DNA from: CAYOZL01 sp964408435
Lineage (GTDB): Bacteria > Bdellovibrionota_C > UBA2361 > SZUA-149 > CAYOZL01
Reading direction: 5' to 3'
Assembly (NCBI GenBank): GCA_964408435.1
Contig: CAYOZL010000001.1
Location: 1 to 64,000, forward strand
DNA length: 64,000 nucleotides
The position numbers were made by a program, and so were the translations under genes. Shown piece by piece: positions 1 through 7,481 of this stretch (position 1 is its first letter; every line of letters starts with the position of its first letter). The notes beneath the pieces are model-generated. The model made no database searches, had not been told where the DNA came from, and worked only from the letters and a program-made list of their open reading frames with translations.

Positions 1-409
1 CATTGGTCATGCTCTAGCTAGCCCAACTAGAACCTATGCTCCCTTTCTAAAATCATTACTCTCTTTAGCAACGGACAGTATTAGCGGATTAATTCACTGC
101 ACAGGTGGCGGACAAACAAAAGTTAAGAAATTTGGAAGTGAGAACAAATATATAAAAGAAGACTTATTCCCTACTCCTAAGTTGTTTGAACTTATTCAAG
201 AAAGTGGGAGCATCCCATGGAAAGAAATGTATCAAGTGTTTAACATGGGTCATAGAATGGAAATCTATCTAAATAAAGACTCAGTAGATTCTACTATCAA
301 TTTAGCTAAAGATTTCGGCATAGAAGCCAAGCAAATTGGTTTTGTTGAGAAATCAGAAGATACGAATTCCGTTTTAATTAAATCTACATACGGAGAGTTT
401 AAGTATTAG
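1..409 (+). CDS. purM: Phosphoribosylformylglycinamidine cyclo-ligase (AIR synthetase), 3' part
   Basis: This is the C-terminal part of PurM, which closes the imidazole ring (FGAM + ATP to AIR) in purine synthesis in the cytoplasm. The frame is open from base 2, so the gene starts outside the window; about 135 residues are visible. Family signatures seen are SPTRTY, the glycine-rich IHCTGGGQTK segment and the near C-terminal EMYQVFNMGHRME block that shapes the ATP/substrate site. The GGGQTK and FNMGHR forms resemble the Bacteroidetes-type PurM more than the enterobacterial one; that is recollection of the family, not a computed tree. No terminator is obvious directly after the stop at 407-409. 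Confidence 0.93.
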   Translation, partial: IGHALASPTRTYAPFLKSLLSLATDSISGLIHCTGGGQTKVKKFGSENKYIKEDLFPTPKLFELIQESGSIPWKEMYQVFNMGHRMEIYLNKDSVDSTINLAKDFGIEAKQIGFVEKSEDTNSVLIKSTYGEFKY

Positions 410-516
410 CGCTAAATATAGCTAGATACTAGGCTATTTTCATTGCGCGCCAATTCATTAAGTTAAACAAAAAAAATGCCGATAAGTCTTTAGTATTTAA
501 TTTAAAGGGCATCAAA

Positions 517-684
517 ATGAACAAAAGAGATAATTTAATATATTTAGTTCCATTTAAGAAACATATCCCAGAAGCGCTTTTAGCTGATATTCCTGGTTTT
601 GACACACTAAGTAAAGAAATTAATGTTTTAGGATTTTTAGATACTAAGCTTAGCTTAGGGTTTTTAGATAAAGAGATTTTCTAA
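517..684 (+). CDS. Possible small protein, 55 residues
   Basis: The frame runs ATG to TAA and has a Shine-Dalgarno-like AAAGGG about 8 bases before the start, which favours real translation. The product begins MNKRDNLIYL and contains a near repeat of the phrase GFLD (residues 39-42 and 48-51). There is no signal peptide or obvious membrane segment. I do not recognise it. Codon use is as AT-rich as the neighbours. It stands alone in a gene-poor region, so it may be a remnant of a longer gene or a chance frame. Confidence 0.35.
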   Translation: MNKRDNLIYLVPFKKHIPEALLADIPGFDTLSKEINVLGFLDTKLSLGFLDKEIF

Positions 685-943
685 AGAAGAATTAAAAAAA
701 AACAACACTACATGTTCTTAGGACTCTCAAAGAGGCTCTAGGAGCTTTGTGCTTTCTATCAAGCACTATAAAAAAAGATATGATTGTGGAGAAGAATAGA
801 ATAACCATCCTTTAAAACTAGTCTAGAGCAAATCTCTAACGAACTAGTAAAAAGTTAACCCAAAAAAACTAAATAACAACCCCCATATGCAAATAATACT
901 TTTGTATCAATGCAATTTAACCAGCGTATCCGCTAAGGGTTCT

Positions 944-1014
944 ACCTGTCTTTAATTCTATTTTTATTTTAGGAATGTAAAAAACACTCAACTAAAATAA
1001 AAGAATAAAGACGG
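944..1014. repeat. Imperfect inverted repeat, about 25 bp arms
   Basis: CCTGTCTTTAATTC... (from 944) is followed after a loop of roughly 20 bases by CTAAAATAAAAG... to 1014, its imperfect reverse complement. It could be a transcript end or a remnant of a mobile repeat. No gene ends right before it. Confidence 0.45.
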
Positions 1015-1451
1015 GAGAGAAACAAAAAAATGACTTGGCATACCACATCTATACGAAAAATCAGAACCAAAAAAAACCTGATTTAACCGTAAAAAAAAGA
1101 AAAAAAGAAAAAACAAAAAAAAACAACTACCACCACATAATATCGCCAAGTTTTTAAAAAAACTTTAAAATATAACATTACAAAACTCTACATGATTCTC
1201 TCCACAATCATTTAAATGCCTAGTATCAAATAGACACTTAAAAAAATGTGAGAGAATCTAGAAGCAGCCCCATTTAAAGAACAATCTTCTATGAAACAAA
1301 AATTCTTGATGTAAAATTCGAAAGAAATCTTAAAGAAATGTCTGTTTCAACCTTCTACCCCTAACCTAATTTTAAAAAGAAAAGTCAAAACCGCTGACCT
1401 TTTAACTTTGACATTTTGGCATTTCAGAATCAAGAAAAATCGGTCTAGAAT

Positions 1452-1501
1452 CCGTAGAACGAACGTTCAATAATACGATTTTCTGTAGAATGATCGTTCA
1501 A
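1452..1501. promoter_or_regulatory. Tandem operator-like repeat (31-bp period)
   Basis: Two copies of a 19-base motif, CCGTAGAACGAACGTTCAA at 1452-1470 and CTGTAGAATGATCGTTCAA at 1483-1501, lie 31 bp apart, close to three helical turns. The first copy has the palindrome GAACGTTC. The AACG-NN-CGTT layout is of the kind bound by TetR-family dimers. No regulator gene is adjacent, so the role is inference. Confidence 0.35.
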
Positions 1502-1545
1502 AAATGAATAAAAATAAAAACAAGTACCGCAGAGCGTTAAAAAGG

Positions 1546-1657
1546 GTAAGAATAAGAGGCTAAGATTAAGACTAAGATTAAGATATTTACATTGAATGCT
1601 TTTATCTTTCTTAATCCTAATCTTAATCTTGATCCTTGTCCTAGTATTGGTCTTAAG
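1546..1657. repeat. Hexamer-repeat palindrome, copy 1 (TAAGAT/CTTAAT family)
   Basis: The left arm (about 1546-1584) is built of TAAGAT/TAAGAC-type hexamers. The right arm (about 1604-1657) is built of their complements, CTTAAT, CCTAAT, CTTGAT, CCTTGT, CCTAGT. The arms can fold into a long hairpin with about 20 bases of loop. The same repeat type recurs at 20140-20390 around the assembly gap. Confidence 0.7.
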
Positions 1658-1702
1658 AGACTCTATGACTTGCTATATATTACGCGATAATATTTAATCC
1701 AT

Positions 1703-2320
1703 ATGAATAAAAACCTTCAAACAAAGACACAAATGAATAAAATACTCTTAACTATATTTATTATTCTACTCGCTTCTTGCTCATCAAATAAAGTAGAGGC
1801 TCCTGCTTTCACACAAGATGAGATGATGAAAAAAATGATAGAATACGCAACACCTGGAGAACAACATAAGGCTCTAGAGCCGTTAATTGGCAAATGGGAA
1901 GTAGAAAGCAAGTTTTGGATGACACCTGATACTGAAGCAGTAACAGATAAAGGCTTTGCTAATCGTGAATGGATTCTAGGTGGCAGATACATAAAAGAAG
2001 AATACGAAGGCAAGTGGCTAGGACAAACTTATAAAGGCTCTGGTCTAATAGGCTATGATAAAGTTAAACAAGTTTACACATCAAGTTGGATAGATAATTT
2101 CTCAACTGGAATAATGAATGCAAGTGGAAGTTTTTGCACAAAGTCTAACAAGCTAACAATGAAGACAACAAACTCATGTCCAGTTTCTGGGGCATCTATT
2201 GAGGGGGAAAACATTACAAGAATAATCGATAACGATAATCATGTATTTGAGATGTATAGTCCTGGAAGTGATGGAGAGATGATGAAGATAGGGGAATTAA
2301 GTTTTACGAGGGTTAAATAG
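1703..2320 (+). CDS. DUF1579-family lipoprotein
   Basis: This is a predicted lipoprotein of 205 residues, role unknown. A second in-frame ATG at 1733 gives MNKILLTIF...LLASC, a textbook lipoprotein signal with the lipobox cysteine at residue 15, so 1733 is the more likely start; the first ATG adds ten polar residues. The mature part shows the DUF1579 layout: GEQHK near its N-terminus, LIGKWEVES, LGGRYIKEEYEG, GYDKVKQVY and SWIDNFSTG. DUF1579 proteins have a lipocalin/FABP-like beta-barrel reputation but no settled function. The gene stands alone, with the hexamer palindrome upstream and a CACAGAGG palindrome directly downstream. Confidence 0.85.
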   Translation: MNKNLQTKTQMNKILLTIFIILLASCSSNKVEAPAFTQDEMMKKMIEYATPGEQHKALEPLIGKWEVESKFWMTPDTEAVTDKGFANREWILGGRYIKEEYEGKWLGQTYKGSGLIGYDKVKQVYTSSWIDNFSTGIMNASGSFCTKSNKLTMKTTNSCPVSGASIEGENITRIIDNDNHVFEMYSPGSDGEMMKIGELSFTRVK

Positions 2321-2323
2321 CCA

Positions 2324-2412
2324 GCACAAAGAGCACAGAGGAAGCAAAGACACAGAGGAAGTAGTAAAAAATTCCTCTGAGCCTCTGTCTACTCTGCGAC
2401 CTCTGTGCGGTC
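2324..2412. repeat. CACAGAGG-type palindromic repeat
   Basis: The left arm (2324-2361) contains repeated CACAGAGGAA units. The right arm (2372-2412) contains CCTCTG units, the complement, giving a long hairpin. Repeats of the CCTCTGTG type are widespread between genes of environmental bacteria. Here the right arm overlaps the 3' end of the gene on the minus strand and supplies its last codons (REVRDRTEVAE). Confidence 0.7.
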
Positions 2413-2721
2413 TCTTACCTCTCTTAACGCCATTTCCCTAGCCAAGGTAGTAATTGCTGAATTCAAATTCATAATCTTGCTATACAGCGCAATAAAAACG
2501 AAAACGCTAGCAACAATATAAAGATAAAAAACTAAGTCTGCCCCCCTACCTACACCAAGTAAATTAGCAAAGAACATAGTAATATTTGGAAATAGAATAG
2601 AAACCAGAGCACAACTACAAATTGACATAGCAATTAACTTATCTAACAACGCAGTCCTAAAAAATTTTAGATAAGTAAAAAACGAAGCAAAAATTGAAGC
2701 AATTAATATTACCTTGATCAT
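2389..2721 (-). CDS. DUF2304-like small membrane protein
   Basis: This small integral membrane protein (110 residues from the chosen start) has about three hydrophobic segments and a charged tail, like DUF2304 proteins. Those are habitually encoded next to dolichyl-phosphate-type glycosyltransferases, as here. The start at 2721 is chosen because its ATG overlaps the upstream glycosyltransferase stop by four bases (ATGA), a standard coupling; a longer frame to 2754 would need a 37-base overlap. It probably sits in the inner membrane and assists the preceding enzyme. The last 11 codons lie in the CACAGAGG repeat, so the natural C-terminus may have been replaced by repeat insertion. Confidence 0.75.
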   Translation of the reverse strand: MIKVILIASIFASFFTYLKFFRTALLDKLIAMSICSCALVSILFPNITMFFANLLGVGRGADLVFYLYIVASVFVFIALYSKIMNLNSAITTLAREMALREVRDRTEVAE

Positions 2722-3443
2722 CTTTTCAACCAGCTCTCTGCAAAGCTCTCCCAAAGTATGTTAATAGAATTAGAAATCTTCTGTCCTTTTTTCATTGAAT
2801 ACTCTGTATAAGTTATCTTCACAGGAACTTCACAGTATTTCAGTTTCAATCTAGAAATTTCTGATAAAATTTGGCTTGCATGAGCCATTCTATTATTCGT
2901 AATCTTGATATTTTCAGCTGCTTTTCTATTAAAAGCTCTAAGACCATTATGAGTATCTGTTAACTCTAGCTGAGTAGTTAGTTTAGTAAAAAATATAGCA
3001 AGCTTAAGAAAAATTCTTTTAGCTCTTGGAATGTTAGATTCATTTTCTAGAAACCTAGTTCCTAATACGACATCATAGCCAGAATCAATTTTTTCAATAA
3101 GCTTCTCAACGTCTACTAAATCATGTTGCCCATCTGCATCAAAAGTAATTATACATTCTGCACCTTGTTTAAGTGCATAATTAATTCCTGTTTGCAAAGA
3201 AGCTCCCTGCCCTAGATTAACAGGATGTCTGCATACTGTAGCCTTAGTTTGAAGTAGTTTTTGATATGTATTATCAGTAGAGCTGTCATCTACAACAATG
3301 AGCTGATAACCTGCATTAATAATCTTACCAACCACATCCGTAATGACAGTTGCCTCATTATACGCAGGAACAACTAAGAAAACCTTTTTTAGAGGATTTA
3401 GATTGTTTTTCATTTCTGATTTTCTTACTGCTGAAGTATTCAT
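2718..3443 (-). CDS. Glycosyltransferase family 2, polyprenyl-phosphate sugar transferase type
   Basis: This 241-residue GT-A enzyme probably moves a sugar from a nucleotide donor to a polyprenyl phosphate on the cytoplasmic face of the membrane. The N-terminus has the GT2 start VVPAYNEATVI, then IVVDDSSTDNT, HPVNLGQGASLQTGINYAL and the metal-binding FDADGQHD, the DPM1/DUF2304-partner pattern. No C-terminal membrane spans are present. The partner DUF2304 gene is coupled through an ATGA overlap. Acceptor and sugar cannot be told from the sequence. Confidence 0.87.
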   Translation of the reverse strand: MNTSAVRKSEMKNNLNPLKKVFLVVPAYNEATVITDVVGKIINAGYQLIVVDDSSTDNTYQKLLQTKATVCRHPVNLGQGASLQTGINYALKQGAECIITFDADGQHDLVDVEKLIEKIDSGYDVVLGTRFLENESNIPRAKRIFLKLAIFFTKLTTQLELTDTHNGLRAFNRKAAENIKITNNRMAHASQILSEISRLKLKYCEVPVKITYTEYSMKKGQKISNSINILWESFAESWLKR

Positions 3444-3617
3444 CTTTTAAAATCAATTTAAAATAACATATTTTAGATTATAAACGTAAAATTTCTTAGA
3501 AACTATACTTACGTACTAGCAATAGCATTCAATGTAATGATTTTGCTATATATCTGGCTTACAATACGATAGCTACTCTAAAGCAGAACAGGACCCCGCT
3601 ATTTTAGTCTCAAAGAC

Positions 3618-4469
3618 TTAGGAGCGCCCTTTAAAAGTAAGAGAATTAACTAAATTCTTCATTTTATTTACAACTACAGAAGAACCAGAATGATTATAAA
3701 TTCTAGTTTCGTAACGTTTATCTATAGCTTCTTTAGAATAGCTTTGCTCTATTGGTAAAGTAAATTGGTCTATCCACCAAAAAGTCTCAATTTTTTCTTT
3801 GGGCTCAGATAAAACAAATTTAAATATCGGGTTATCATAGTCAAACTTTTCATAGAATAAATGTATATTTTCACTCTCGATACATGACCCCTTGGCGGCT
3901 CTTTCATAATATGAAAAATCATCATCCCAAGTCATAGAAAGAAAATGAAAACGGTAATCCCCTGCTAAGTGACCTCTTGCCTTATCTCCTCCATAGTCAA
4001 AATCATGAGCCCAAGACAATTTTGGTGTAAACATTATCCTGTTTTCATTATCCACAGATACTATCCATTTATGATGATCGTAGCCGTTATAAAAACGATC
4101 TGGATAATGCCTGCATTGTTCAACAAACGGAGAAGGAACTTCTATATATCCTCTTTTAGCGACTCTAATCATTTGCTGACAGAGAAATAATGGATCTCTT
4201 ACATCCTCAAGTGTATGAGAGCATATAACAAAATCGAATTCCTTATCTTTGAAACGAGACCATATTTCTCCTGTACACAGATCTCCTGTAACCCAGTCTG
4301 ACTTTGTAAAATGTTCTTTCTCATCAGGCTTAACTATGCCTCTAGTTTCGTATGGATTAATGTCCATTACTACGTTTGCACGAGGAAAAACCTTCTCCCA
4401 ACCACCTACATCTAAAACTCTGTCTTCTTTATTAATCAATCCTAGTACATATTCATAGCTTTCAAACAT
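3618..4469 (-). CDS. Class I SAM-dependent methyltransferase
   Basis: The 283-residue cytoplasmic enzyme has motif I as VLDVGGWEKVFP (residues 18-29), an acidic residue after strand 2 in VVMDINPY, and FDFVICSHTLEDVRDP as motif IV with the post-motif helix. This is the Methyltransf_11 pattern. The C-terminal 130 residues, with many aromatic residues, are not familiar and may bind the acceptor. It lies among glycosyltransferases, so methylation of a sugar or of a glycan end is likely, but that is context only. It is transcribed divergently from the polytopic gene at 4670. Confidence 0.82.
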   Translation of the reverse strand: MFESYEYVLGLINKEDRVLDVGGWEKVFPRANVVMDINPYETRGIVKPDEKEHFTKSDWVTGDLCTGEIWSRFKDKEFDFVICSHTLEDVRDPLFLCQQMIRVAKRGYIEVPSPFVEQCRHYPDRFYNGYDHHKWIVSVDNENRIMFTPKLSWAHDFDYGGDKARGHLAGDYRFHFLSMTWDDDFSYYERAAKGSCIESENIHLFYEKFDYDNPIFKFVLSEPKEKIETFWWIDQFTLPIEQSYSKEAIDKRYETRIYNHSGSSVVVNKMKNLVNSLTFKGRS

Positions 4470-4669
4470 AGCATTTACCTAAAAGTTCTATAGAAAATCA
4501 AAATAGAGTTAAAAAAATACACTACTTCTTTTTGTAATATTGTCATAGTATATGCAAATATTCAAGACTGTTAATATTTCGAATCAAGTCTGTTGCTAGT
4601 GCTTAAATAATTTTTAAACTTCGAGTAACACTTTAAGATTCTATTTTCATACAGAGAAAACTACTAATT

Positions 4670-6385
4670 ATGATAATTTCTCAAATTACATTTGCAATTT
4701 TTTTTTCCATAATTGTTTTCACTCTACTAATTCTCTCATCTTGCTATGAAAACAAAATAAGTAAACCTTTATTTGTTGTAGTCTTTTTTTCATTCTTCAT
4801 ACTTCTTGCCAACATTTGTGATTATTTTTACTTAAGTAGAAATATTTATTTTTTATTACTGACAACAGTCTTAATTTTAACTACTTGCTTAGGAAGCAAG
4901 CCATCTAAAGTTAGTATTATTGAATCACTAAAGATTGGATTTACATGGTTAGTTTTACTTTTTCTACTCTTTACTCCTTTGCTTTTTATTATTCCTAATG
5001 GTGCTATAGCAACAGGGCATCTTGTCTCGAATGACAGTGTAAACCATTCTTTTATGATTAAAGGTTACGAGTTCAGTAGAGAACTATTCCCCGGAAGACA
5101 CTACTTACACAACTACCCTAGAGGAATACATTCTTTTCTACATTACTGCTCTTACTTAATCCCCTATAAGGCTCCAACATATCTTTTATCAGCTACATTA
5201 TCTTTTTATTCTTTATCGTTTTTTTCTCTATTAACTCTAAGCAAGACTTTAAAAGCTAGTTACTCTATTTCTGCGATTCTTTCTTTATTATGTTTTTTAC
5301 CCGTTGCTAGTTCATACACTTTGTTTGTCACGCAATGTGCTAGCTTTGTTTTTACATTATCATTTGTATGTTACTTGTCTCAAAATAAGAAAATTAAACA
5401 TACTCTTCCACTAGCTTTATTGCTATCAGCTTCAATTTCCTCATATGGTCTACTGACCTTTAGCTTAAGTTTATTTAGTTATTTAATATGGCTAATTGGA
5501 TTTAGCGAATCGAAGAAAAAATCGACTATAAATTTATTTATAATAATCTTTTTTAGCATCCTTGCTGCATTTCCTTCATACATATTTGCATTCAATATGC
5601 TTACTCAAGAATATACGAACAACACCCCAACATCTCTAATTGCTAGCCCTGGAAACCTTCCTGGTGGTTTTCTCTCTCCAGCGCACATAAGTGGTATATG
5701 GTTTGCTGGTCATGACTATAGAGATAGCTTAGGAGGAAGCTTCGAGTTGCAAATGGCAATAATCTTTATAATCTTAGAATCGTTTTTTGTATTTAGCGCT
5801 ATCCGTAAAAAAAAGGAATTGTCTATAATATTTATTACTTTTCTAGTGCCAGTTCTTGCCTCAGTAATAATCCTAAAAAATCCTTACATAAATTTTAAAT
5901 ATTTAAGTTATTTTTGCCCTGTCTACATTTTCTTATTTTTCATTGGGATTCTTAGCATTGAGGCTAATTTTCTAAGAAAATTTTTATTTTTGTTTTTTCT
6001 TGGAAGTTACCTTTCGTTGTCATTTTTTAATTCACTACCAGCATTTGCCATGATACCTTCTATTAAACTGCATCAATGGAGTGAGTTAAAATTTCTATCT
6101 AAAACTTTTTTTCCTAAAGGCAAAACACTTGTTTTAACTAGAGAGGATTGGTTTCAAGAATTCATAACAGAAAAAGATGATTTTATCCCCCTCACTGACT
6201 GCATTCCAAGAGATAGAAAAGTTAAACCTGATTATATTATCTTTGACTTAGCGTATGAAGATTACATAAATAAAAGCTATCTTAAAAGCCATCCAAAATT
6301 AAACAAAATCATGCAAGAGCTACCAAAGAATTGCATCAGCATATTCTCTAATAGACATATAATTTATAATCTTAATTGTTCTTAG
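4670..6385 (+). CDS. Polytopic membrane protein, GT-C glycosyltransferase-like
   Basis: This 571-residue protein has about 12 hydrophobic segments spread over the first 460 residues and a soluble C-terminal part of about 100 residues. The large first external loop contains NDSVNHSFMIKGYE and a PRGIHSFLHY stretch. An acidic residue in that loop (NDS) fits GT-C enzymes that use lipid-linked sugars at the periplasmic face. An O-antigen or oligosaccharide transferase/polymerase role is inferred from architecture and neighbours; no family-level motif settles it. It is alone on the plus strand in a minus-strand glycan cluster. Confidence 0.7.
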   Translation: MIISQITFAIFFSIIVFTLLILSSCYENKISKPLFVVVFFSFFILLANICDYFYLSRNIYFLLLTTVLILTTCLGSKPSKVSIIESLKIGFTWLVLLFLLFTPLLFIIPNGAIATGHLVSNDSVNHSFMIKGYEFSRELFPGRHYLHNYPRGIHSFLHYCSYLIPYKAPTYLLSATLSFYSLSFFSLLTLSKTLKASYSISAILSLLCFLPVASSYTLFVTQCASFVFTLSFVCYLSQNKKIKHTLPLALLLSASISSYGLLTFSLSLFSYLIWLIGFSESKKKSTINLFIIIFFSILAAFPSYIFAFNMLTQEYTNNTPTSLIASPGNLPGGFLSPAHISGIWFAGHDYRDSLGGSFELQMAIIFIILESFFVFSAIRKKKELSIIFITFLVPVLASVIILKNPYINFKYLSYFCPVYIFLFFIGILSIEANFLRKFLFLFFLGSYLSLSFFNSLPAFAMIPSIKLHQWSELKFLSKTFFPKGKTLVLTREDWFQEFITEKDDFIPLTDCIPRDRKVKPDYIIFDLAYEDYINKSYLKSHPKLNKIMQELPKNCISIFSNRHIIYNLNCS

Positions 6386-6422
6386 CAAATAAAAAAATAT
6401 TATACACTAGCTAATTAAAATC

Positions 6423-7472
6423 TTAAAAAAATCTAGGTATAAAAGATTTAAACTTTATAAAAAACTTTTTTACTATTTGCTTAAACGATCTTTCTTGTTG
6501 TTTTTTCAGCAGCTCTTGTAGTTGAGAAAAACTCTCTTTACTCTCATTCTCTATTCTAGAGATTCTATTAATTTGCTTCATCAGCTCTACTTGAATAGCT
6601 TTTATACTGTCTTCAAATCCAGAAGACTTATTGCTTTGTTTTAAAAGTTCGTTTTGCAATAAAATTTGCAATGAATTAATGCTATTTTTATTCTCCACAA
6701 CTCTGGATTCTAATTGACTTTGATTACTAGCAGCTACGGATAAAGCAAAAGAATTATCAAAAAGTATAGAACTCCGCTCAATACTTTTAATTTTATTATT
6801 CGAACAAATTGCTATAAAATAAACTGAATTTTGTTCTGATTCCTGCACTAAACTTGTTACTCCTTTAGAGTAATCTACAAATTCAGATTTCACTTCTCCA
6901 GAGCAATTAATTGTATCAGTTGCATCAAGTTGGGATAAAACGGAAACAGGAGAGAGTCTTTGTCCATAAAGCTTTACATGCGAAAACTTTGTTTTTAACA
7001 AAGTTATAAATTCATTTAGCTCTAGCTCATGTTTATGAAAATCGTTATCAGTTTCAATGTGTTCTTTTTTATTAGGTGTTGAGACTATAAAAATTCCATC
7101 TTCTTTTAAAGATTCTCCAATGCATTTTAAAAATTTCTTTTGTTCTTCTATTGATAAATGCTCAATAGTCTCAAACGATACAGCGACATCAAAAGCCAAA
7201 GGCTCAACAAATGTAGTACAATCAGCTTTAAAAAATGCTAAATTGTCGTTAGCATATTTTTTCTTTGCTAACTTTAATGCATCTTGATTTAAATCTACCC
7301 CAAGAACTTCTTTTGCTACATTAGATAAGATATTACTTCCATAGCCCTCACCACACGCAATATCTAACACTCGCAGACCTTTACAAAGTTGCTTGGCCCA
7401 CAAATACCTATGAACATGCTCATGTGCTAAAAAGAAGTTGCCGAGATTTTCTGAAAATCTTTCTAGTTGCAT
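6423..7472 (-). CDS. SAM-dependent methyltransferase with C-terminal coiled coil
   Basis: The first 160 residues form a class I methyltransferase: LRVLDIACGEGYGSN (motif I), VLGVDLNQDAL, FFKADC and FDVAVSFETIEHL. Residues 245-335 are rich in Q, E, S, N, K and L in heptad-like order and look like a long coiled coil, followed by a basic, aromatic tail that could touch the membrane. A methyltransferase joined to a coiled coil recalls the chain-terminating WbdD of E. coli O9a, but the kinase domain is missing, so that is only an analogy. It is encoded 9 bases downstream of the three-domain glycosyltransferase and probably shares its transcript. Confidence 0.82.
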   Translation of the reverse strand: MQLERFSENLGNFFLAHEHVHRYLWAKQLCKGLRVLDIACGEGYGSNILSNVAKEVLGVDLNQDALKLAKKKYANDNLAFFKADCTTFVEPLAFDVAVSFETIEHLSIEEQKKFLKCIGESLKEDGIFIVSTPNKKEHIETDNDFHKHELELNEFITLLKTKFSHVKLYGQRLSPVSVLSQLDATDTINCSGEVKSEFVDYSKGVTSLVQESEQNSVYFIAICSNNKIKSIERSSILFDNSFALSVAASNQSQLESRVVENKNSINSLQILLQNELLKQSNKSSGFEDSIKAIQVELMKQINRISRIENESKESFSQLQELLKKQQERSFKQIVKKFFIKFKSFIPRFF

Positions 7473-7481
7473 AAATTAAAC

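Larger units (their letters stand above)
410..1702. other. Gene-poor, structure-rich intergenic stretch
   Basis: About 1.3 kb separates purM from the next clear gene. It holds one plausible 55-codon ORF (517-684) and several structures: an imperfect hairpin at 944-1014, an inverted pair at 1194-1206/1247-1258, a tandem operator-like repeat at 1452-1501 and a hexamer palindrome at 1546-1657. A 16-base segment near 781-797 recurs inverted near 1195-1210. Long A-rich runs occur at 1060-1130. I see no conserved coding sequence in the rest; decay of a former gene region is one reading. Confidence 0.6.

Noticed and set aside
1504..1563. A 19-codon, strongly basic frame (MNKNKNKYRRALKRVRIRG)
   Set aside because: Too short, no ribosome site, and it runs into the hexamer palindrome; chance is the simplest account.
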